9,330 nt of DNA from DATLFS01 sp035540935 (lineage in GTDB: Bacteria > Actinomycetota > CADDZG01 > WHSQ01). Every line of letters starts with the position of its first letter. Positions within the stretch are counted from its first letter, which is position 1. The stretch covers positions 1 through 9,330 of the forward strand of contig DATLFS010000081.1 of the NCBI GenBank assembly GCA_035540935.1. Direction: 5' to 3'. A program made the translations under genes and the position numbers. Under the pieces are notes generated by a model. It did no database searches. It saw only the letters and a program-made list of their open reading frames with translations, and was not told the origin of the DNA. Positions 1 to 7,375 of this stretch are shown one piece after another.

Positions 1-1218
<1,218 letters not shown>

Positions 1219-1220
1219 CG

Positions 1221-1230
1221 GAGACGTCTC
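1221..1230. repeat. Perfect 10-bp palindrome just after the hppA stop
   Basis: The sequence gagacgtctc is its own reverse complement. It begins two bases after the hppA stop codon and ends two bases before the GC hairpin at 1233. Flanking bases do not extend the symmetry. It could be a protein-binding site, part of the 3' UTR structure, or chance; nothing else in the window repeats it. Confidence 0.4.
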
Positions 1231-1232
1231 AA

Positions 1233-1260
1233 CGCGGGCCCCGGATCTCCGGGGCCCGCG
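1233..1260 (+). terminator. Perfect 12-bp GC hairpin, probable terminator of hppA
   Basis: The left arm cgcgggccccgg (1233-1244) and right arm ccggggcccgcg (1249-1260) are exact reverse complements around a 4-base loop (atct). The hairpin lies 14 bases past the hppA stop and ahead of the next gene. No T-run follows, so it is not a classic intrinsic terminator. Strong GC hairpins without a U-tail are common 3' ends in high-GC bacteria. It could instead stabilise the hppA mRNA 3' end. Confidence 0.7.
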
Positions 1261-1321
1261 CCGCGTCCGTGCTTGCCTTGCAGACGGGGCCGGTGTGATG
1301 ATGCTCCGCGACGTTCGGTCG

Positions 1322-1327
1322 AGGAGG
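1322..1327 (+). promoter_or_regulatory. Shine-Dalgarno site AGGAGG that fixes the start of the propeller gene
   Basis: AGGAGG, within gaggaggggg, lies 8 bases before the GTG at 1336. The same frame could be extended upstream to a TTG at 1273, but those codons give an arginine-rich stretch ahead of a clean signal peptide. This site therefore supports 1336 as the start. Confidence 0.8.
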
Positions 1328-1335
1328 GGGTCCCC

Positions 1336-2574
1336 GTGAAGAGGTTCAATGTCGTCGTTGCCGCCGCGCTCGTGGCCGGTCTTGCGGTTGCCGCGCCGGC
1401 ATCCGCCACCTATCCCGGCGGGAACGGCCAGATCGCGTTCCACTCGTTCTCGGCGAAGTCGCTGGATATCTACGTGGTCAACCCCGACGGGACCTACGCC
1501 ACGAACCTGACGCGGACCGACGACGTCCACGAGGCGTTCCCCGCCTTCTCTCCCGACGGCACGAGGATCGCCTACGAGCGTGGCCGCGGCCGCCGCGCGG
1601 ATATCTGGGTGATGGGCGCCGACGGGAGCGGACAGACCCAGCTCACGTCCGGGATAGACGACGATCGCTACCCGGCGTGGTCGCCCGACGGCACCAGGAT
1701 CGCCTTCGTCCGTACCGACGACGACACGTTCGAGAGCGACATCTACATCATGAACGCGGACGGGACGGGGCTGCAGCGGCTCACGAACAGCGGCGACGTC
1801 TTTCTCGGCCGCATCGCGTGGCGGCCGGGTGCGAACTCGATCGCATTCGCGGTCATCGGCGGTGAGGCGGAGGGATACGCCTCGCAACTGGCCTCGGTCG
1901 ACGTCGGGACCGGCACCGTCACGAGGATCACGAACGAGCCCGGGATCGACCATTACGACCCCGACTACTCGCCCGACGGGAGCAAGATCGTCTACATAGG
2001 CTCGGGCGAGCAGGGGTACCCGTATCAGCCGTACGTCATCAACGCCGACGGAAGCGGCAAGACGCGGCTGACCTCCGCGTTCGATTTCGTGAACACGCCC
2101 GTGTGGTCGCCCGACGGGACGCGCATCATCTTCGGCACCTACCTCGACTCCGGGCTGCCGATCATCGCTCACTACTCGCCGTCGGGGCAGTCTCTCGGAA
2201 ACGTCGCATCGGAGGGTTACTCGTTGTCGTGGCAGCCGTGCTCCGGCGACTGCAGGCTCACGGAGATCGCCCCCTCCGACATCTTCGTTACGCCCTACTC
2301 GACCAGGAAGCGCACGACGATCTTCGCTTCGATCACGCCGGTCCATCCGCAGACCGACGTCAAGATCGTCGTCTACAAGCGCAAGGATGGACGCTGGAAG
2401 AAGGTCGTCTCCGGGACCCCGTCGACCGGCGCCAACGGCACCGCGAAGCTCAGGTTCGACCGCATCAAGCGGGGGCGATGCAAGGCGGTGGCGAGCTGGG
2501 CAGGCGATGCCGACCACACCGGTGCGACGTCGAGCGTCAGATACAGGTGCGGCAACGTGCTCTCCGCCGGCTGA
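1336..2574 (+). CDS. Secreted TolB-like (PD40/WD40-like) beta-propeller protein with C-terminal Ig-like domain
   Basis: The product is 412 residues. It starts at GTG 1336, chosen because of the AGGAGG 8 bases upstream and because the protein then opens with a signal peptide: MKR, a hydrophobic core of about 15 residues, then ASA before TYP, with likely cleavage after residue 24. The mature part holds PD40-type propeller repeats. SPDG(T/S) turns begin near residues 72, 116, 212 and 258, and a degenerate one (WRPGANSIAF) lies between the second and third. Most are followed by D(I)(Y/W)V/I-NADG-T-LT segments as in TolB propellers. From about residue 270 the pattern changes to a domain with CSGDC and later paired cysteines, TAKLRF and AVASWAGDADHTGATSS, resembling bacterial Ig-like folds. 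The protein should lie outside the membrane, possibly binding a ligand or a partner protein. TolB itself works in the Tol-Pal system of Gram-negatives, and nothing here shows that role. No catalytic motif is seen and the function is unknown. It is separated from hppA by a hairpin and from glgX by 83 bases. Confidence 0.85.
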   Translation: MKRFNVVVAAALVAGLAVAAPASATYPGGNGQIAFHSFSAKSLDIYVVNPDGTYATNLTRTDDVHEAFPAFSPDGTRIAYERGRGRRADIWVMGADGSGQTQLTSGIDDDRYPAWSPDGTRIAFVRTDDDTFESDIYIMNADGTGLQRLTNSGDVFLGRIAWRPGANSIAFAVIGGEAEGYASQLASVDVGTGTVTRITNEPGIDHYDPDYSPDGSKIVYIGSGEQGYPYQPYVINADGSGKTRLTSAFDFVNTPVWSPDGTRIIFGTYLDSGLPIIAHYSPSGQSLGNVASEGYSLSWQPCSGDCRLTEIAPSDIFVTPYSTRKRTTIFASITPVHPQTDVKIVVYKRKDGRWKKVVSGTPSTGANGTAKLRFDRIKRGRCKAVASWAGDADHTGATSSVRYRCGNVLSAG

Positions 2575-2657
2575 GATCTGGGCGCGCCTCCGGTAGTGCG
2601 CTAGAGACGTTTCCCCCGCGGCGGGTGGCGGTCGCGCCCACGGGTAAGGTCGCCGCC
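2575..2657. other. 83-base gap before glgX with a spaced 8-bp inverted repeat
   Basis: The arms tgggcgcg (2579-2586) and cgcgccca (2633-2640) are exact reverse complements, 46 bases apart. The second arm lies about 18 bases before the glgX ATG. A weak Shine-Dalgarno-like ggtaagg (2643-2649) sits roughly 8 bases before the ATG. I see no convincing -35/-10 promoter, although glgX may need one because the gap follows an unrelated gene. In DNA this GC-rich the repeat may be chance. Confidence 0.3.
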
Positions 2658-4775
2658 ATGGATGTCTGGCCCGGCGCGCCGTACCCGCTCGGTCCTTCGT
2701 GGGACGGCGAGGGGGTCAACTTCGCCGTCTTCTCGGAGCACGCCGAGGGCGTCGAGATCTGCCTCTTTGCGGAGGATGGCTCCGAGACGCGTGTCGAGCT
2801 CGCCGAGCGGGATGGTTTCGTGTGGCACGGCTACGTCCCCGGCCTGCGCCCCGGCACTCACTACGGAGTTCGGGCACACGGTGCCTTCGATCCCGCCCGC
2901 GGCCTGAGGTTCAACCCTCAGAAGCTGTTGCTCGACCCCTACGCGAAGGCGGTGGCCGGGGACGTCGACTGGGGCCCCGAGAACTTCGGTTACACGCTCG
3001 GCGATCCGGCCGAGGATCTGTCGATCTCAGCCGACGACTCGGCGCGCCGCGTTCCCAAGTGCATCGTGGTCGACGAATCCTTTTACTGGGGCGAGGACCG
3101 CTCCCCGGGCACCCCGCTCCACGAGACCGTCATCTACGAGACGCACGTGAAGGGCTTCACCGTGCGACACCCGGGCATCCCGGAAGAGCTACGCGGCACC
3201 TACGCCGGACTCGCGCATCCCGCGTCTGTCGAGCACCTGTTGCTGCTGGGCATCACGGCGATCGAGCTGATGCCGGTCCACCACTTCCTCCACCCGCAGT
3301 TCCTGCTCGACAAGGGCCTCAGGAACTACTGGGGTTACGACCCGATCAACTACTTCGCGCCTTATTCGGGCTACTCCTCGTCGGGCATCCACGGCGAGCA
3401 GGTGAGCGAGTTCAAGCACATGGTGAAGGCGCTCCACGAAGCCGGAATCGAGGTGATCATCGATGTCGTCTACAACCACACCGGCGAGGGCAACCACCTC
3501 GGACCGACGCTCTCCTACCGCGGGCTCGACAACCTCTCCTACTACCGGACGGTTGAGGACGACGCCCGCTACTACATGGACTTCACGGGGACGGGCAACT
3601 CCCTCAACGTTCGTCACCCCCAGGTCCTCAAGCTCATCATGGACTCGCTCAGGTATTGGGCGACCGAGATGCACGTCGACGGCTTCCGGTTCGACCTCGC
3701 CTCGACACTCGCGCGCGAGCTGTACGAGGTAGACAAGCTGTCGGGCTTCTTCGACATCATCCATCAGGACCCCGTGCTGTCCGCGATGAAGCTCATCGCC
3801 GAGCCGTGGGACGTCGGCCCCGGCGGTTATCAGGTGGGTCAGTTCCCCGTCGGGTGGTCGGAGTGGAACGGCAAGTACCGCGATACCGTCCGCGACTACT
3901 GGCGCGGTGAGGACGCGCTGCTCGCCGACTTCGCTTACCGGTTCACCGGCTCGTCCGACCTCTATGAGTCCGGCGGCCGTCGGCCGATGGCGTCGATCAA
4001 CTTCGTCACCGCCCACGACGGCTTCACGCTCCACGACCTCGTCTCCTACAACGAGAAGCACAACGAGGCGAACGGCGAGGACAACGCCGACGGCGAGAGT
4101 CATAACCGGTCCTGGAACTGCGGCGAGGAGGGCGAAACCGACGACCCCGACGTTGCCGCGCTCCGCGAGCAGCAGAAGCGGAACTTCCTCACGACCCTCG
4201 CTCTGAGTCAGGGCGTCCCCATGATCCTGGGCGGCGACGAGATCGGCCGCACGCAGCACGGCAACAACAACGCCTACTGTCAGGACAACGAGATCTCCTG
4301 GTTCGACTGGAGTTTGCGCGACGAGAACCTCGCGCTCCTCGGGTTCACGCGGCGCGTCATGGCCTTCCGGAAGCGCCATCCCGTGTTCCGGCGACGACGG
4401 TGGTTCCAGGGCCGCGAGGTGAAGGGCGCGGGCCTTACCGACATCGCATGGTTCAACCCCGACGGCACCGAGATGACCGAAGACCAGTGGACGAACGGCT
4501 TCGCCAAGTCGATCGCGGTCTTCCTGAACGGCGACGCTATCCCCTCTCCGGATGCGCGCGGCGAGGTCGTCCGCGACGACTCGTTCCTGCTGTTCTTCAA
4601 CGGGCATCACGAGGACCTGCCGTTCGTCGTGCCGAAGGGGCACGGCGACGCCTGGGCGGTCGACATCGACACGGCGCGCCCCGATCTTCTGGGGACGGAC
4701 GAGCGAGCGCACGCGGCGGGCGAAGAGGTGCCGGTCGCCGGGCGAGCGCTCGTGGTGCTCAGGCGTGTCGGATAG
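2658..4775 (+). CDS. glgX: Glycogen debranching enzyme GlgX (isoamylase-type, GH13; TreX-like)
   Basis: This cytoplasmic enzyme hydrolyses alpha-1,6 branch points of glycogen or limit dextrin, yielding linear maltodextrins. The product is 705 residues, normal for GlgX/TreX. ATG 2658 is chosen because the protein then opens with the family's typical VWPGxPYPLGPSWDGEGVNF. The upstream open frame runs through the previous gene and is spurious. An N-terminal CBM48-like module (about 1-150) precedes the GH13 barrel. GH13 motifs are region I DVVYNH (269-274), region II GFRFDLAS with nucleophile D346, region III IAEPWD with acid/base E382, and region IV TAHDGF with D454. The triad is complete and its spacing matches E. 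coli GlgX. The signature GGDEIGRTQHGNNNAYCQ starts at 525. The adjoining treY, overlapping by 11 bases, points to a debranching role for trehalose synthesis as well as glycogen breakdown. 'treX' would be an equally fair name. Confidence 0.96.
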   Translation: MDVWPGAPYPLGPSWDGEGVNFAVFSEHAEGVEICLFAEDGSETRVELAERDGFVWHGYVPGLRPGTHYGVRAHGAFDPARGLRFNPQKLLLDPYAKAVAGDVDWGPENFGYTLGDPAEDLSISADDSARRVPKCIVVDESFYWGEDRSPGTPLHETVIYETHVKGFTVRHPGIPEELRGTYAGLAHPASVEHLLLLGITAIELMPVHHFLHPQFLLDKGLRNYWGYDPINYFAPYSGYSSSGIHGEQVSEFKHMVKALHEAGIEVIIDVVYNHTGEGNHLGPTLSYRGLDNLSYYRTVEDDARYYMDFTGTGNSLNVRHPQVLKLIMDSLRYWATEMHVDGFRFDLASTLARELYEVDKLSGFFDIIHQDPVLSAMKLIAEPWDVGPGGYQVGQFPVGWSEWNGKYRDTVRDYWRGEDALLADFAYRFTGSSDLYESGGRRPMASINFVTAHDGFTLHDLVSYNEKHNEANGEDNADGESHNRSWNCGEEGETDDPDVAALREQQKRNFLTTLALSQGVPMILGGDEIGRTQHGNNNAYCQDNEISWFDWSLRDENLALLGFTRRVMAFRKRHPVFRRRRWFQGREVKGAGLTDIAWFNPDGTEMTEDQWTNGFAKSIAVFLNGDAIPSPDARGEVVRDDSFLLFFNGHHEDLPFVVPKGHGDAWAVDIDTARPDLLGTDERAHAAGEEVPVAGRALVVLRRVG

Positions 4776-7209
4776 AGACTTCGGCGCGACTTACCGCGTC
4801 CAGCTCCACGGCGGCTTCACGCTCGACGACGCGGCGCGCATCGTGCCGTATCTCGCACGCCTCGGAGTGACGCACGTTTATTGCTCCCCCTATCTCCAGT
4901 CGACCGCCGGGTCCACGCACGGCTACGACGTGGTCGACCACACCAAGATCGACCCGGAGCTCGGCGGCGACGCCGCTCTGACGCGCTTCTGCGCCGCGCT
5001 CGAGGAACACGGGATGGGTCACATCCTCGACATCGTGCCGAACCATGTGGCGGTGGCGGGACGAGAGAACCCGGCGTGGTGGGACGTCCTCAAGCACGGC
5101 CCCAACGGCCGCTTCGGCCGCTTCTTCGACATCGACTGGGACCCACCGGAGCCGCGTCTCAAGGGCAAGGTCCTCCTCCCGATCTTGGGCGACCGTTACG
5201 GCGCCGTGCTCGAGCGCGGAGAGCTCTCGGTCGTGGAGACGGGTGACGAGCAGGTCGTCCGCTACTTCGAGCACGAGTTCCCGCTCGCTCCGGGCACGCT
5301 CGCGCAGCTGCTGGGCGACGACGCGGTGGAGCGCGTGAACCGGGAGCCGGCACTGCTCCACACCCTGCTCGAGCGGCAGTACTACCGCCTCGCCTACTGG
5401 CGCACGGACATCGAGTTGAACTACCGGCGCTTCTTCGACATCAACGAGCTCGTGGCGTTGCGTATGGAAGATCAGGAGGTGTTCGACCACGTCCACCGGC
5501 TGCCGCTGGAGCTGCTGGAAAACGGCCGCCTCGACGGCCTTCGTGTCGATCACGTCGACGGACTCCGGCAGCCCGGGCGGTATCTCGACGAGCTCCGGCG
5601 GCGCGCCGAGGACGCGCTCGTCGTCGTCGAGAAGATCACGGAGCGGGACGAACGGCTGCCCGAGGAGTGGCAGGTCGACGGCACGACCGGCTATGAGTTC
5701 CTCAACCTCGTCGGCGGTCTGTTCGTCGACCCGTCGGCCGAGGGGGCCTTCACCCACGTCTACGAGGAGATCGCCGGCGCCCGGGGCGAACTGCGAGACC
5801 AGGTCCTCGAGGCCAAGCACCAGGTAATGACCGACCTGTTGGGCGCGGACGTCGAGCGGCTGACGCAGCGACTGCTCGTCGTCTGCGAGCGGCACCCCCG
5901 GCACCGCGACTACACGCGCGCCGAGGTACGGGATGCGGTGCGGGAGACGATCGCCTCGCTCGACGTCTACCGCACGTACGTCGATCCGGATAGCGGGCAG
6001 GTCTCCCCGGCGGACGAGGCTCGTATCCACGACATCGTCGAAGACGCTCGCAAGCGACGCCCGGATCTCGATCCGTCGCTGTTCGGGTTCATCGGAGGGG
6101 TCCTGACGCTCGAGCAGGAAGGCGATGCCGAAGCCGACTTCGTGCTGCGGTTCCAACAGACGACCGGCCCGGTCATGGCCAAGGCGGTCGAGGACACCGT
6201 CTTCTACCGCTACGTCAGGTTCGCGGCGCTCAACGAGGTCGGCGGCGACCCGGCCGCGTTCGGGACGAGCATCGAGGAGTTCCATCGCCGCATGGAGGAC
6301 TGGCCGCGCCGGTCGCTGCTGGCGACCTCGACCCACGACACCAAGCGATCCGAGGATGTACGCGCCCGCCTCGCGGTGCTGTCGGAGGTGCCCGACGGAT
6401 GGGGCGCCGCCGTCTCCCGCTGGAGGGAGATGAACGAGCGCCACAAGCGCGACGGGTGGCCCGATCCCGCGACCGAATACCTCCTGTACCAGACGCTCGT
6501 CGGCGCCCATCCCCTCCCGGCCGAGCGCGCCGCGGCCTACATGGAGAAGGCGACGAAGGAGGCGAAGGACGCGACCTCCTGGGTCGACCCGAACGAGGAG
6601 TACGACGCCGCCGTGCGTGCCTTCGTCACCGCGGTGATCGAGGATCGCGCCTTCCGCGAGGACCTCGACGCGTTCGTCCGGCCGCTCGTCGAGCCGGGAC
6701 GGATCAACTCGCTGGCGCAGTTGCTGATCAAGCTGACGGCTCCCGGCATCCCCGACGTCTACCAGGGCACCGAGCTCTGGGACCTCAGCCTGGTAGACCC
6801 CGACAACCGCCGCCCGGTCGACTACGAGGAGCGCGCGAGGGCGCTGGAGACGGCGGCTGGAGCCGCGGAGTCGCTGGCGGCCGCCGATCGCGGCGCGCCG
6901 AAGATGTTCGTGCTGACCCGGGCTCTGCGCCTACGGCGCGCCGACCCGGAGGCGTTCCGCGGCGGCTACGAGCCGCTCCATCCCGAGGGGCCCGGCGCCG
7001 AGCATCTCGTCGCCTACCGCCGCTCGGAGCGCGTCGCGGTGGTCGTCCCGCGCCTCGTGCTCTCCCGCCCGGAGGACTGGACCGAGGCACGGGTCCACCT
7101 CGGCTCCGGCACCTGGCACAACGCGCTCACGGGCGAGGACGTGCCGGCCGACACCACCGCCGGCGCCCTGCTGGACAGCTTCCCCGTCGCCCTCCTGACC
7201 CGCGCCTAA
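4765..7209 (+). CDS. treY: Maltooligosyltrehalose synthase TreY (GH13)
   Basis: TreY is an intramolecular transglucosidase that converts the reducing-end alpha-1,4 link of a maltooligosaccharide to alpha,alpha-1,1, giving maltooligosyltrehalose in the cytoplasm. The product is 814 residues, within the family range. GTG 4765 is taken as the start because the family's N-terminal TYRVQLHGGFTLDDA motif begins at about residue 8; codons further upstream lie within glgX. No strong ribosome binding site is seen, and the 11-base overlap with glgX suggests translational coupling. Motifs are SPYLQSTAGSTHGYD near 36-50, region I DIVPNH (89-94), region II GLRVDHVDGL with nucleophile D262, region III VEKI with E289, region IV STHDTKRSEDVRARL with D525, and the TreY-typical PDVYQGTELW from 663 followed by LVDPDNRRPVDY. 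The GH13 triad is intact. It acts after GlgX and before TreZ. Confidence 0.97.
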   Translation: MSDRDFGATYRVQLHGGFTLDDAARIVPYLARLGVTHVYCSPYLQSTAGSTHGYDVVDHTKIDPELGGDAALTRFCAALEEHGMGHILDIVPNHVAVAGRENPAWWDVLKHGPNGRFGRFFDIDWDPPEPRLKGKVLLPILGDRYGAVLERGELSVVETGDEQVVRYFEHEFPLAPGTLAQLLGDDAVERVNREPALLHTLLERQYYRLAYWRTDIELNYRRFFDINELVALRMEDQEVFDHVHRLPLELLENGRLDGLRVDHVDGLRQPGRYLDELRRRAEDALVVVEKITERDERLPEEWQVDGTTGYEFLNLVGGLFVDPSAEGAFTHVYEEIAGARGELRDQVLEAKHQVMTDLLGADVERLTQRLLVVCERHPRHRDYTRAEVRDAVRETIASLDVYRTYVDPDSGQVSPADEARIHDIVEDARKRRPDLDPSLFGFIGGVLTLEQEGDAEADFVLRFQQTTGPVMAKAVEDTVFYRYVRFAALNEVGGDPAAFGTSIEEFHRRMEDWPRRSLLATSTHDTKRSEDVRARLAVLSEVPDGWGAAVSRWREMNERHKRDGWPDPATEYLLYQTLVGAHPLPAERAAAYMEKATKEAKDATSWVDPNEEYDAAVRAFVTAVIEDRAFREDLDAFVRPLVEPGRINSLAQLLIKLTAPGIPDVYQGTELWDLSLVDPDNRRPVDYEERARALETAAGAAESLAAADRGAPKMFVLTRALRLRRADPEAFRGGYEPLHPEGPGAEHLVAYRRSERVAVVVPRLVLSRPEDWTEARVHLGSGTWHNALTGEDVPADTTAGALLDSFPVALLTRA

Positions 7210-7224
7210 CCCCAACCCCGCTTT

Positions 7225-7259
7225 GTGTGCGGTGGGTCGCGCAGGGCGCGACCGCACGC
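7225..7259 (+). terminator. GC hairpin downstream of treY, possible terminator or attenuator
   Basis: The outer stem pairs gtgcggt (7227-7233) with accgcac (7251-7257), extendable by a T-G and a G-C pair. The inner stem pairs cgcgc (7238-7242) with gcgcg (7246-7250) around an agg loop. Four bases (7234-7237) bulge out on the left. An alternative fold pairs ggtcgcgc (7235-7242) with gcgcgacc (7246-7253). No T-run follows. Its position right after treY suggests termination, partial attenuation or mRNA processing between treY and treZ. Confidence 0.45.
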
Positions 7260-7360
7260 CCGGAGAAGGCCGGATCTCGGGATCTTTCTGCGCCTCCGGT
7301 CGCGGCGCGCCGAGGGTGACGCCGCTCCGGCGATGATGGCGAGTCCGAGACCGACAGACG

Positions 7361-7367
7361 AAGGGGA
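7361..7367 (+). promoter_or_regulatory. Shine-Dalgarno-like AAGGGGA of treZ
   Basis: AAGGGGA lies 8 bases before ATG 7376. An in-frame TAA at 7370-7372 sits just upstream, so ATG 7376 is the first possible start in this frame. A second in-frame ATG at 7382 is less well spaced. Confidence 0.65.
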
Positions 7368-7375
7368 CGTAACCG

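Larger units (their letters stand above)
7210..7375. other. 166-base gap between treY and treZ
   Basis: The gap contains a strong hairpin 15 bases past the treY stop, a perfect 10-base palindrome cggcgcgccg, and the treZ ribosome binding site. Short frames through it have arginine-rich, low-complexity translations and no recognisable protein. No clear promoter hexamers are visible. The gap is long for an otherwise tight trehalose operon, so treZ may have its own promoter or be set apart from glgX-treY by attenuation. Confidence 0.5.

Noticed and set aside
1273..1301. Possible sigma-70-like promoter (TTGCCT, then TGATGA after 17 bases) ahead of the propeller gene
   Set aside because: The spacing is right, but the -10 match is poor and hexamers this weak occur often by chance.
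2103..2657. Upstream in-frame extension of glgX into the propeller gene
   Set aside because: The translation is arginine/leucine-rich and overlaps the true propeller frame. GlgX homologues start at the VWPG segment, matching ATG 2658.
3189..4712. Minus-strand open frame of 507 codons opposite glgX
   Set aside because: It is a shadow of glgX with a low-complexity Val/Arg/Glu-rich translation and no motif or credible start signal.
4552..4764. Upstream in-frame extension of treY inside glgX
   Set aside because: It encodes a Ser/Arg/Thr-rich shadow sequence, and the TreY N-terminal motif begins only just after GTG 4765.
4759..6510. Minus-strand open frame of 583 codons opposite treY
   Set aside because: It is fully antisense to an unmistakable treY, has biased composition and shows no family signature.
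7310..7319. Palindrome cggcgcgccg (contains ggcgcgcc) in the treY-treZ gap
   Set aside because: Short GC palindromes of this kind are expected by composition, and it shows no relation to promoter or start signals.
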